Positions 1 through 8,011 of a DNA stretch of 64,000 bases are shown here, piece after piece. Source of the DNA: Pseudomonadota bacterium (GTDB lineage Bacteria; Pseudomonadota; Alphaproteobacteria; Rhizobiales; Xanthobacteraceae); NCBI GenBank assembly GCA_018240595.1, contig JAFEFL010000064.1, forward strand, positions 186,001-250,000. The letters are read 5' to 3'. The notes beneath the pieces are model-generated. The model worked only from the letters and a program-made list of their open reading frames with translations, did not search any database and had not been told where the DNA came from. Both the position numbers and the translations under genes were made by a program. Each line of letters starts with the position of its first letter. The stretch's first letter is position 1.

Positions 1-1248
1 GCGGCCGCCGGCGCCGTGCGGGCGGTGCGCGACGTGGTGGCGCTGCCGCCTGCGGTGGCAATGTCGCCGCCGGCGCCGGCGGTCTATCGCCGCCTGCTGC
101 CCGAGGCGTTCTATGCCTTTATCGCCATTCCGCAGTCGCTGGTGATGGTGACGCGGCATCTCATGCGCTGGCCGATCCGGACGGTGAGCAGCATCCTCGG
201 CATCGCACTCGCGGTGTCGGTGCTGGTCGGCTCGCTGTGGGCCTTCGGCTCGACCGAATTCATGATCGACGTCACCTACAATCGCGCCGAACGGCAGAAC
301 GCCACCATCAGCTTCGTGCGCGAGCGCTCGATGCCGGCATTCTACGACGCGCTGTCGCTGCCCGGCGTGCTGACGGCGGAGCCCTATCGCTCGGTGCCGG
401 TGCGCATCCATCACGGCCCGGTCGAGCGGCGCATTGCCATCAGCGGCAAGCCGGCGAACGCCGATCTCAGCCGCGTACTCGGCGCCGAGCTCAAGCCGGT
501 GCGCATGCCGGAAACCGGCATCGCACTGAGCGACGCGCTGGCGAAGATCCTCAAGGCCCAAGTCGGCGACATGGTGGAAGTCGAAATCCTGGAGCGCGAC
601 CGCCGCCGCGCCGTGTTGCCGGTCACCGGCATCATCGAAGGCTATCTCGGGCTCAACGCCTATATGAGCCTGCCGGCGCTCAACCGCCTGATGCGCGAAG
701 GCGCGGTGATCAGCGGCGTCAACCTGCTCTACGACACCGCGCGGCAGGGCGACCTTTTCAAGCGCCTGAAGGCGACGCCGGTCGCCAATTTCATCGCGTT
801 GCAGCGGACCACGCTGCAGAACTTCCGCGACACGCTGCAGGAAAACCTGCTGGTCATGATCACGGTCTATGTGTCGCTCGGCGTAATCATCGCTTTCGGC
901 GTTGTTTATAATTTCGCGCGCATCTCGCTGTCGGAGCAGGGCCGCGAACTGGCGAGCCTGCGCGTGCTCGGCTTTCACAAGAGCGAAGTGTCGGCGATCC
1001 TGCTCAGCGAGCTGGCCGTGCTTACCATCGCGGCGCAACCCTTGGGCTGGGCCATCGGGCATCTGTTCGCCTGGGCGATGGTGCAGGGCTTCAACAGCGA
1101 GCTCTACCGGGTGCCGCTCGTGGTCGAGCGCTCCGTTTACGCCTGGGCGAGCCTGATCGTGTTTGCCGCCGCGCTGGTCTCGGCACTGATCGTGCGGCGG
1201 CGCATCGACCGGCTCGACCTCATCGAAGTGCTCAAGACAAGGGAGTAG
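1..1248 (+). CDS. ABC transporter permease, FtsX/MacB-like (5' partial)
   Basis: The frame is open from the first base, so the N-terminus lies outside the window. A hydrophobic segment near residues 55-75 precedes a periplasmic MacB-like domain. Three more hydrophobic segments fall in the last 140 residues, with the FtsX-type stretch GRELASLRVLGFHKSEVSAI between the first two. This is the C-terminal half of a MacB/LolE-type permease, which couples ATP hydrolysis to periplasmic work or efflux rather than import. It ends four bases before a GTG-started HlyD adaptor, so the two are almost certainly one efflux operon whose ATPase should lie just upstream. The substrate cannot be told. Confidence 0.85.
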   Translation, partial: AAAGAVRAVRDVVALPPAVAMSPPAPAVYRRLLPEAFYAFIAIPQSLVMVTRHLMRWPIRTVSSILGIALAVSVLVGSLWAFGSTEFMIDVTYNRAERQNATISFVRERSMPAFYDALSLPGVLTAEPYRSVPVRIHHGPVERRIAISGKPANADLSRVLGAELKPVRMPETGIALSDALAKILKAQVGDMVEVEILERDRRRAVLPVTGIIEGYLGLNAYMSLPALNRLMREGAVISGVNLLYDTARQGDLFKRLKATPVANFIALQRTTLQNFRDTLQENLLVMITVYVSLGVIIAFGVVYNFARISLSEQGRELASLRVLGFHKSEVSAILLSELAVLTIAAQPLGWAIGHLFAWAMVQGFNSELYRVPLVVERSVYAWASLIVFAAALVSALIVRRRIDRLDLIEVLKTRE

Positions 1249-1252
1249 GGCG

Positions 1253-2449
1253 GTGTTCGGCAGAAACGTCAGACGCGTCGCCGCGGCGCTTGTTGGACTG
1301 GGGATCGTCGCCCTGATCGTATGGGCTTTGATGCCGCAACCGGTGCCGGTCGATCTGGCGACGATCGCGACCGGGCCGCTCGAGGTCACGGTCGAGGACG
1401 AGGGCATCACGCGAATCCGCGAGGTCTATACGGTGTCGGCGCCGATCGGCGGCGAGATGCTGCGCTCTTCGCTCGAAGTCGGCGACGAGGTGGCGGCCGG
1501 CCAGACGATCGCCAACATCCAGCCGAACGATCCGACGCTGCTCGACGTGCGCACCCAGCGCGTCAGCGAAGCCGCGGTGCAGGCCGCGCAGGCCGCGGTC
1601 GATCTGGCCGAGGCCCAGATCAAGCAGGCGAAGGCGCAACTGGAATTCACCAAGAACGACCTGCACCGCGCCGAAGAACTGGCGGCCAGCCATACGATTT
1701 CGGCGCGCGCGCTGGAGAAGGCGAAGCTCGATGTCGATTCCGCGGATGCGGCGGTCGCCAGCGCCATCGCCACGCTCGAAGTGCGCAAGCGCGAACTGGA
1801 AAGCGCCAAGGCGCATCTCATTCAGCCGGGCGCGGCTTCGGCGCCGTCGGCCGCCTGCTGTGTCGAAGTGCGCTCGCCGATCAAGGGCCGCGTGCTGAAG
1901 ATCATCGCCGAAAGCGAGCAGGTGGTGCCGCCGGGCGCGCCGCTCATCGACCTCGGCGATCCGCACGATCTGGAAATCGCCGTCGACTTTCAGTCACGCG
2001 ACGCCGTGCGCATCAAGCCGGGCGATATCGCGCGCATCGAGAGCTGGGGCGGCGACGTGACGCTCGATGCCAAGGTCAAGCGCATCGAGCCGACCGGCTT
2101 CACCAAGGTGTCGGCGCTCGGCATCGAGGAGCAGCGCGTCAAGGTCATTCTCGACTTCACCGGGCCGAACACGGCATGGCAGCAGCTCGGCCATGGCTAC
2201 CGCGTCATCGCCCGCGTCGTGGTCTGGCATGGCGAGGGCCTGCTGGTGCCGCTCGGCGCGCTGTTCAGGCAGGGCGACAACTGGGCGGTGTTCGCCGTCG
2301 CCGACGGCCGCGCGCATCGCCGTCTCGTCGAGATCGCCGAACGCAACCTGCACGCCGCGCGCATCGTTACCGGTCTGAAAGCCGGCGAGCAGGTCGTTCT
2401 GCATCCGAGCGATCGCGTGAGCGACGGCGTGAAAATCGAGAAACGCTAG
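1253..2449 (+). CDS. HlyD/RND-type periplasmic adaptor (membrane fusion protein)
   Basis: The 398-residue product starts at GTG with one N-terminal membrane segment (about residues 9-28). A lipoyl/barrel-sandwich half follows (GPLEVTVEDEGITRIREVYT), then a long Ala/Lys/Glu-rich coiled-coil hairpin (about 95-185) and a second barrel half with the phrase VRSPIKGRVLKI. A beta-barrel domain completes it. This is the usual order for adaptors that bridge an inner-membrane pump to an outer-membrane channel. The gene follows the FtsX-like permease by four bases, which points to a MacAB-like efflux system. A CC pair (residues 201-202) in the strand after the hairpin is unusual for the family. Substrate unknown. 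Confidence 0.88.
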   Translation: MFGRNVRRVAAALVGLGIVALIVWALMPQPVPVDLATIATGPLEVTVEDEGITRIREVYTVSAPIGGEMLRSSLEVGDEVAAGQTIANIQPNDPTLLDVRTQRVSEAAVQAAQAAVDLAEAQIKQAKAQLEFTKNDLHRAEELAASHTISARALEKAKLDVDSADAAVASAIATLEVRKRELESAKAHLIQPGAASAPSAACCVEVRSPIKGRVLKIIAESEQVVPPGAPLIDLGDPHDLEIAVDFQSRDAVRIKPGDIARIESWGGDVTLDAKVKRIEPTGFTKVSALGIEEQRVKVILDFTGPNTAWQQLGHGYRVIARVVVWHGEGLLVPLGALFRQGDNWAVFAVADGRAHRRLVEIAERNLHAARIVTGLKAGEQVVLHPSDRVSDGVKIEKR

Positions 2450-2452
2450 CCG

Positions 2453-2833
2453 CTAGCGAGCCCCGAAAAGCTGCACCACGGCCGAGACCAGTTTGTCGGG
2501 CTGATAGGGCTTCTCGATCACCGGCGCGTCGGGCGCCGGCGCGGCGGGTCTGCTCGCCGAGCGGCTGCCGGTCAGATAAAGAAATGGGATGTTCTTTTCG
2601 GCGAAGGCCGCCGCCACGCCTGCGCTGGTTGTGTTGCCCAGGTGACGGTCGAGGATCGCGAAATCCCACGGCCCCTTGTCGTGCAGGGCCTCGAGTGCCT
2701 TTTCGATGCGGGAAACCGCGAGAATCTCGGCGCCCGCGCCCTGAAGCAGCTCTTCTAGGTCCAGGGCGATCAGGAATTCGTCTTCAAGGACCAGCCCCCT
2801 TTTTCCGGCAAGCGGACCTTCCGCATTCGGCAC
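2453..2833 (-). CDS. Single-domain response regulator (receiver only)
   Basis: The 126-residue protein is one receiver domain with no output domain. The acidic pair is in LVLEDEF (about E17/D18), the likely phospho-acceptor is Asp62 in AILDRHLG, the conserved Thr is in FLYLTG, and the Lys is in VIEKPYQPDKLV. Stand-alone receivers of this kind in Hyphomicrobiales usually act as phosphate shuttles or sinks for nearby or orphan histidine kinases. No kinase is adjacent. The gene converges on the HlyD adaptor with only three bases between the stop codons and is transcribed away from the Crp/Fnr gene. Confidence 0.85.
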   Translation of the reverse strand: MPNAEGPLAGKRGLVLEDEFLIALDLEELLQGAGAEILAVSRIEKALEALHDKGPWDFAILDRHLGNTTSAGVAAAFAEKNIPFLYLTGSRSASRPAAPAPDAPVIEKPYQPDKLVSAVVQLFGAR

Positions 2834-2975
2834 GCAAATCCCCTACGGTTCGTGGAATGGAACCGGAGGCTTGTGTCACCAGTTATCCAGCGCGCGCATT
2901 TAAATATGACACATGGCGCGAACTATTCCGGGCGCGTCCTGCCGATGCCGCCCGGGGGGCAAGAAGAGTTGGTCA

Positions 2976-3746
2976 ATGTCGTTGATGGGCACTCCGAACG
3001 GGAAGCCGAACGGTCATGTCACGCCTTGCGAGCAGTGTCCGTTGCGGTCGCTACCATGTTTGCGCGAATTCGCGCCGGACGAGCTGGATTTCGTTAAGCG
3101 TTTCAAGAGCGACGAGTTGCGCGTCGAGCCGGGCGCGACCTTCCTGCGGGAGGGCGCACGAAGTGAACATCTGTTCACCGTGCTGTCGGGGTGGGCCTTC
3201 CGCTACAAGGTGCTCGACGACGGCCGCCGCCAGATCCTCAATTTCGCGCTGCCGGCCGACATGGTCGGGCTCCAGGGCGCGGTCATGGAGGAGATGGAGC
3301 ACTCCGTCGAGGCGCTGACGCCGATGACTTTGTGCGTCTTTCCGCGCGCGCGGCTCTACGAACTGTATTCGCAATTCCCGACGCTGGCCTTCGACGTCAC
3401 CTGGCTGGCGGCGCGCGAAGAGCAACTGATCGACGAGCACATGGTGAGCATCGGCCGGCGCACCGCGCTCGAGCGCGTGGCCTATCTGCTGCTGCACCTC
3501 TATCACCGCGCGCACGAACTGAAGATGACCAAGGACGGCAAGCTCGCGCTACCGATCACGCAGCAGCATCTCGCCGATGCGCTCGGCATGTCGCTGGTTC
3601 ACACCAACAAGACGCTCAAGCGCCTGCTGGTGACCAAGGCGATCCGCTGGCAGGCCAGGACGTTCGAGATGCTCGATCGCGGCGCGCTGGCCGAGCTGGC
3701 GGGCGGCGACGTGCCGCCGGCGCGCGGGCGGCGTCCGTTCATCTGA
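2976..3746 (+). CDS. Crp/Fnr-family transcriptional regulator
   Basis: An N-terminal cysteine cluster (CEQCPLRSLPC) is followed by a cyclic-nucleotide-like beta-barrel (LREGARSEHLFTVLSGW) and a C-terminal winged helix whose recognition region reads ITQQHLADALGMSLVHTNKTL. The cysteines fit an FNR-like Fe-S sensor, but only three or so are close together and the fourth ligand is not certain. I chose the ATG at 2976 because AAGAAGAG lies about seven bases upstream; an ATG at 2913 without a clear ribosome site would add 21 basic, Cys-rich residues. The family acts as an oxygen, NO or redox-responsive regulator. The target is not visible. Confidence 0.85.
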   Translation: MSLMGTPNGKPNGHVTPCEQCPLRSLPCLREFAPDELDFVKRFKSDELRVEPGATFLREGARSEHLFTVLSGWAFRYKVLDDGRRQILNFALPADMVGLQGAVMEEMEHSVEALTPMTLCVFPRARLYELYSQFPTLAFDVTWLAAREEQLIDEHMVSIGRRTALERVAYLLLHLYHRAHELKMTKDGKLALPITQQHLADALGMSLVHTNKTLKRLLVTKAIRWQARTFEMLDRGALAELAGGDVPPARGRRPFI

Positions 3747-3842
3747 CGCGGTGGACTTGCCGCTGTCACTGCGCTTGGATAGGCAGGACATCAGCAAAAC
3801 CTCGTGGAGCCGTCGCGGCGCAAGCCTGGACGGCGATATCCG

Positions 3843-4529
3843 ATGAATGTCATGACCTCCGGCCTCGCGACCGTTCGAACCGAGATCGCACGCGCCTGCA
3901 AGGACGCAGGGCGCGATCCGGCGGGCGTGACGCTGGTCGCCGTCTCCAAGACGTTTCCGGCCGAGGCCATCGAGCCGGTGATCCTCGACGGTCAGCGTGT
4001 CTTCGGCGAAAACCGCGTGCAGGAAGCCAAGGGCAAGTGGCCGGCGCTCATTGAAAAGCATCCCGGCATCGAACTGCACCTCATCGGCCCGCTGCAATCC
4101 AACAAGGCCAAGGAAGCGGTGGCGCTGTTCGACGCCATCCATTCGGTCGATCGCGCCAGCCTGTGCGAGGCCATAGCCAAGGAGATCGACAAGGCCGGCA
4201 AATCGCCGACCTTGTTCGTGCAGATCAATACCGGCGCCGAACCGCAGAAGGCCGGCGTGCTGCCGCAGGACGCCGACGCCTTCATCAAGGCGTGCAGCGC
4301 GACCTATGGGCTGACGATTTCCGGCTTGATGTGCATTCCGCCGGTCGAGGAAGCGCCGGGCCCGCATTTCGCGCTGACCGCCAAGATCGCGCAGCGTAAC
4401 GGGATCAAGCTTTTGTCGATGGGCATGAGCGCCGACTTCGCCGATGCGATTGCGCTGGGCGCGACGCATGTTCGCGTCGGCAGCGCCATCTTCGGCACGC
4501 GGCCGCCTTTCAAGGGAGCGCAAGCATGA
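3843..4529 (+). CDS. YggS/PLPBP-family pyridoxal-phosphate homeostasis protein
   Basis: The 228-residue protein has the family hallmarks: VTLVAVSKTFPAEAI (PLP-binding Lys in VSK), GENRVQEAKGKW, HLIGPLQSNKAKEAV, and the C-terminal LSMGMSADFADAIALGATHVRVGSAIFG. Such proteins bind PLP as single-domain alanine-racemase-fold barrels and buffer the cofactor; they have no known catalytic activity. The start at 3843 was preferred over an upstream ATG (3804) because it gives the usual N-terminus. The stop overlaps the next ATG (ATGA), so the methyltransferase is translationally coupled. Confidence 0.93.
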   Translation: MNVMTSGLATVRTEIARACKDAGRDPAGVTLVAVSKTFPAEAIEPVILDGQRVFGENRVQEAKGKWPALIEKHPGIELHLIGPLQSNKAKEAVALFDAIHSVDRASLCEAIAKEIDKAGKSPTLFVQINTGAEPQKAGVLPQDADAFIKACSATYGLTISGLMCIPPVEEAPGPHFALTAKIAQRNGIKLLSMGMSADFADAIALGATHVRVGSAIFGTRPPFKGAQA

Positions 4530-5140
4530 CCGCAAGCACTGACTTCGATCACTGGCAGGAGCGCTTCGCCGGCGACGATTATCGCTTCGGCACCGAACCG
4601 AATGCTTTTCTCAAAGCGCAGGCCCAACTCTTGCGCATGGGTCAGACCGCGCTGGCCATCGCCGACGGCGAGGGCCGCAACGGCGTCTTCCTCGCGCAGC
4701 AAGGGCTCGATGTGCTGTCGGTCGATTTCTCGCCGAACGCGCAGGCCAAGGCGCGCAAGCTCGCGACCGCCCGCGGCGTGACGATGCGCGTCGAGCAGGT
4801 CGACATCATCAACTGGACTTGGCCGGTCGATGCGTTCGACGTCGTCGCCGCCATCTTCTTCCAGTTCGCCGGCCCGGCCGATCGGGTGAAGATCTTCGCC
4901 GGCATCAAGCAGGCGCTGAAGCCGGGCGGGCTGCTGCTGCTCGAGGGCTACCGGCCGAAACAGCTCGACTACAAGACGGGCGGCCCGTCCAAGATCGAAA
5001 ATCTCTATACGCGCGAATTGCTGGAGGCCGCCTTCGCCGACTTCGCCTCGATGGATATCCGCGAATACGACGCCGAGATCCACGAAGGCGCCGGACACGG
5101 CGGCATGTCGGCGCTGATCGATCTGGTCGGAAGGAAGTAG
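4526..5140 (+). CDS. Class I SAM-dependent methyltransferase (TehB/thiopurine-like)
   Basis: The 204-residue Rossmann methyltransferase begins DHWQERFAGDDYRFGTEPNAF, the signature N-terminus of small TehB-like enzymes. Its SAM-binding motif I is ALAIADGEGRNGVFLAQ, the acidic end of motif I is LSVDFSPNAQAKA, and post-motif sequence is LKPGGLLLLEGYRP. The gene overlaps the yggS-like stop by four bases and ends just before a palindromic intergenic repeat. The methyl acceptor cannot be told; tellurite/selenite or thiol detoxification is possible by family resemblance. Confidence 0.85.
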   Translation: MTASTDFDHWQERFAGDDYRFGTEPNAFLKAQAQLLRMGQTALAIADGEGRNGVFLAQQGLDVLSVDFSPNAQAKARKLATARGVTMRVEQVDIINWTWPVDAFDVVAAIFFQFAGPADRVKIFAGIKQALKPGGLLLLEGYRPKQLDYKTGGPSKIENLYTRELLEAAFADFASMDIREYDAEIHEGAGHGGMSALIDLVGRK

Positions 5141-5172
5141 AGCGGCGGTCGACCCGCGTCGTTCTTTTCTTC

Positions 5173-5201
5173 GTCATCACCGGATCAAGTCCGGCCATGA
5201 C
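5173..5201. repeat. Short palindromic intergenic repeat
   Basis: GTCAT and ATGAC arms with inner CCGG/CCGG arms form an imperfect hairpin between two convergent genes. The same kind of sequence (CCGG...CATGAC) recurs at 14134-14236. It is a REP-like element and may end transcription of both genes. Confidence 0.6.
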
Positions 5202-5219
5202 AACCGCGATTCACAGCGC

Positions 5220-7223
5220 TCAGCGAAACCGCGACGGCAGGATCGGCTTGGTTGGCGACGCGCTGCCGCTGCCGAGGCTGGAATCGAGGGGCTTCTTCAA
5301 CAGACTCGAGCGAATGCCTTCCGAACGCGGCGCCGGCGCCGCGGGCGGCGGCGGTGCGTAGGTGTTCGGGCCAGGCGGCGGCGCGTAGTTGGCGGCGGGT
5401 GCCGCCGGACGCGCATATTGCGACGAATAGCCGGCGGCGGGCGCGGCGGGCGGCTGCTGCGCCGGCTGCAGGGCCGGCGAATCGAACGGCGACGGCGTGT
5501 CGTCGTACATGTCGTCGGACATGCGGTGGCTCATGCTGGCGTTGCGCCAGCGCTCGATCACCGAGGTGAGGAAGTCGCGGTTGACGCTGAGGCCGGCATC
5601 CGAACGCGTCGAGCCGGAGGCTTCGCTGTTCGGGCGCTTCTCGGGCGGCAATTCGAGGAAGCGCATGCGCGTCGGCAGCGCGACGCCGGCGCCGAAGGCA
5701 AACACCTCGCGCGTGCCGAGCGAGGGAATGAATTCGAGGAGGCTTGCCGCGGCGTCCGACACCGCGGAGCGGATCAGCTTCTGATCGCCTTCGCTCGACA
5801 GACGCATGACGAACAAAGTCGAGCACTGCGAAATGATGGTGGTGTCGATTTCCGCCGGGCGCTGCGTGACGAGGCCGAGGAACACGCCGTATTTGCGGCC
5901 TTCCTTGGCGATACGCGACAGCGCGCGCTTGGTCGGGCCGAAGCCGACGCGCTTGTCGGCCGGCGCGTAACGGTGAGCTTCCTCGCAAACGAACAGCAGC
6001 GGCGCCGCGCCGTCGCTCCACAGGCCGAAATCGAAGGCCATGCGGCACAGCACCGAGACGACGGAGTCGACGACTTCGGCCGGGAAGCCGGCGAGCTGCA
6101 TCACGGTCATCGGCTTGCCGTTCGGCGGCAGGCGGAACAGCGAGCCGAGAATTTCCGCCATCGTGTCGCCGCCGATATTGGCGTTCTCGAACATGAAGGC
6201 GTAGCGCGGGTGATTGCGGAACGTCTGGATGCGGCCGATCAGCCGGTTGTAGACGAAGGCGCGCGAGCGGTTCTCGAGCTTGCCCATGCGCTCGTCGAGA
6301 ACGTTGATGAGGTCCTCGATGCGATAAGGCACCGGCGTGTCTGCGGTGAAGCCGGCGTCGCGCGTCTCCTTCTTTTTGCTCAGCAGGCCGCCGCTCGCTG
6401 AGGCGCCGCCGCCGTTTCGCAGCTGCAGATAGGCGCTCTTGGCGAGCGGGATCACCTCGGAGAGAATCTCGACTTCTTCCTCGACGCCGGGACGGCCACC
6501 GAAGAAAGCGTCGACCGTCTCCTCGAAGTTGAACAGCCAGAACGGCAGGCGCAAGTTGCGCGGATTGAGCACGTTGGCCTTGTCGCCGAAGCAGCGGCCG
6601 TATTCGTTATGCGGATCGACCAGGAAGATGCGCAGGTTCGGCCGCGTGTCGAGAATCTTTTGCAGGATGATGGCGACGCCGCTCGATTTGCCGACGCCCG
6701 TGGTGCCGAGAATGGCGAAGTGGCGGCTGACCAGATTGTCAATGTCGATGTGGACGCCGATTTTCTCGTTCTGCTGCAGGTCGCCGATATTGGCGCGGTC
6801 GTCATTGGCGGTGCCGTAGACCTGGCGCAGCTCGCGCTCGGCCAGCATCGCGGCGGCATCGCCGATATTCGGATATTCGGTGACACCGCGCTGGAAGCGC
6901 GGGATGGCGCCGTCATTCCTGATTTCGCCGATGAGATCGAGTTGCGCGATCTTGCGGTAGGCGGCGCCGCCGCTGGCGCCGGGCACGGGCTGCTCGCCGA
7001 CATCGGTGATCAGAGCGACGATCATCGCCTTCGCCGTGGTCAGCGCCATGAACTTGCCGACGGTCGGCGGGTCGCCGGCGGGCGACCGGGCGGTGAGATC
7101 GACGCTCGCTTGCGAGCCGGTCACGGCGATGACGCGGCCGATCGGGGCGCTGGACGAGGTCGGCGTCGCAGAAATGGGCGGAGCAATATCCATGATCGAA
7201 TGTCTCGGCACGCGAGCGCTCAT
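5220..7223 (-). CDS. HerA-like ATP-binding protein (DUF87, FtsK-HerA superfamily)
   Basis: The 667-residue protein has an N-terminal HerA-type beta-barrel (IGRVIAVTGSQASVDL), a Walker A motif in FAILGTTGVGKSSGVAIIL, a Walker B-like LLFVCEEAHRYAP and a sensor region GLVTQRPAEIDTTIISQC. The tail (about 560-650) is low-complexity Pro/Ala with several PPP runs, unlike the conserved core. HerA proteins are hexameric pumps working with NurA nucleases in archaea; the bacterial role is open. There is no NurA-like neighbour. An internal ATG (7193) could be the start, but the one at 7223 has GGAA at good spacing. Confidence 0.85.
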   Translation of the reverse strand: MSARVPRHSIMDIAPPISATPTSSSAPIGRVIAVTGSQASVDLTARSPAGDPPTVGKFMALTTAKAMIVALITDVGEQPVPGASGGAAYRKIAQLDLIGEIRNDGAIPRFQRGVTEYPNIGDAAAMLAERELRQVYGTANDDRANIGDLQQNEKIGVHIDIDNLVSRHFAILGTTGVGKSSGVAIILQKILDTRPNLRIFLVDPHNEYGRCFGDKANVLNPRNLRLPFWLFNFEETVDAFFGGRPGVEEEVEILSEVIPLAKSAYLQLRNGGGASASGGLLSKKKETRDAGFTADTPVPYRIEDLINVLDERMGKLENRSRAFVYNRLIGRIQTFRNHPRYAFMFENANIGGDTMAEILGSLFRLPPNGKPMTVMQLAGFPAEVVDSVVSVLCRMAFDFGLWSDGAAPLLFVCEEAHRYAPADKRVGFGPTKRALSRIAKEGRKYGVFLGLVTQRPAEIDTTIISQCSTLFVMRLSSEGDQKLIRSAVSDAAASLLEFIPSLGTREVFAFGAGVALPTRMRFLELPPEKRPNSEASGSTRSDAGLSVNRDFLTSVIERWRNASMSHRMSDDMYDDTPSPFDSPALQPAQQPPAAPAAGYSSQYARPAAPAANYAPPPGPNTYAPPPPAAPAPRSEGIRSSLLKKPLDSSLGSGSASPTKPILPSRFR

Positions 7224-7419
7224 GTGAAAGTTCCACGCGCTCGTAATGGGAATATCAAGCCGGCATGTGGGCTTTGTTAATGCGGGACAAATTGCGCCTG
7301 GCGCACCTCCGCATGCTTAAGGATCGGTAGCCCTAAGCGGATACGTTTTAACGCCCGATCAACCAAGACTCGGCCCTTCGGGCTCCGACCCGCGGCGGGC
7401 ATAATTTATGCCGATTTTC

Positions 7420-7448
7420 TTGACGGCATTTTGAGCCGGACGTATTCC
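7420..7448 (+). promoter_or_regulatory. Predicted sigma-70-type promoter for the transporter leader
   Basis: TTGACG (7420-7425), exactly 17 bases, then TATTCC (7443-7448). Transcription would start near 7455, at the foot of the first leader hairpin and about 200 bases before the first ORF. Pattern match only. Confidence 0.45.
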
Positions 7449-7453
7449 CGGGC

Positions 7454-7661
7454 CGTTCGAGGGCAACCTCGAACGAAGATCACTCAGGACCCAATGGACA
7501 ACTACCCTAGTCGCGCCGCGGCAACCGGCATGCCGGCTCCCGAGGCGCCCCCGCCATATCGCAGTAACCGTTCTCGGGCGATCTCGCCGGTTGAACGAGG
7601 GTAGGGCCTAGGCCCGACGCTCGCTCGCCTCCGGGTCCGTCGAGACCGATCGGAGGTGAGC
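7454..7661 (+). ncRNA. Candidate structured leader RNA with RBS-sequestering hairpin
   Basis: Three consecutive structures can be paired by eye. Hairpin 1 (7454-7475) is a perfect 9-bp stem, CGTTCGAGG with CCTCGAACG, capped by a GCAA (GNRA) tetraloop. Domain 2 nests three long-range stems: CTACCCT 7502-7508 with AGGGTAG 7598-7604, CAACCGGC 7522-7529 with GCCGGTTG 7586-7593, and CCCGAG 7539-7544 with CTCGGG 7573-7578. Hairpin 3 pairs 7623-7633 with 7651-7661 over 11 bp (one G-U), and this arm contains the Shine-Dalgarno GGAGGTGAG just before ATG 7663. The layout is that of a translation-controlling riboswitch or leader for the downstream importer. I do not recognise it as a known class. Confidence 0.6.
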
Positions 7662-7662
7662 C

Positions 7663-7989
7663 ATGAAGCTCGCACTCACACGCTTTGTCGTCATTCGCGG
7701 CGGCCGGCCCTCTCGCCGGGCGGCCGTACCAGGCCGTCACGCGGAATTAGTCGCCGCTTTGCGTCGCCCCGGGAGGCGCCTCATTGCCCATTGGCGCATC
7801 TGCCCCGAGACGCAGCGCCTCATGTGCCAGTGGTCGGCGGAAGATAGCGTCGACCCGTCTTCCGCCTGTCCGCATCGCCCCAGGATACCACCGGGGCGGC
7901 GACATCCAGCCGTCATATGCCGGCAATATGTCCGGCGGTACGCGCGCACGCTGCCACGCGCATCGCTCGCCATTTCCACTTTCTCCTGA
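7663..7989 (+). CDS. Small ORF under leader control, function unknown
   Basis: The 108-residue ORF begins two bases after the strong Shine-Dalgarno buried in the leader hairpin and ends 22 bases before the ABC permease ATG. The segment LIAHWRICPETQRLMCQWSAED resembles small orphan proteins I have seen in Bradyrhizobium relatives (HW...P.T.RL...W), which supports real coding. The C-terminal 45 residues are Arg/Pro-rich and look less natural, so the gene may be frameshifted or may serve as a leader ORF coupling translation to the permease. No function is assigned. Confidence 0.45.
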   Translation: MKLALTRFVVIRGGRPSRRAAVPGRHAELVAALRRPGRRLIAHWRICPETQRLMCQWSAEDSVDPSSACPHRPRIPPGRRHPAVICRQYVRRYARTLPRASLAISTFS

Positions 7990-8011
7990 ACGCCGAAAGC
8001 AGTTGTCCATC

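Noticed and set aside
7454..7661. Guanidine-I (ykkC) riboswitch as an identity for the leader
   Set aside because: NitT/TauT-like importers are often behind that class, but the conserved blocks I remember for it are not visible here, so the leader is left unassigned.
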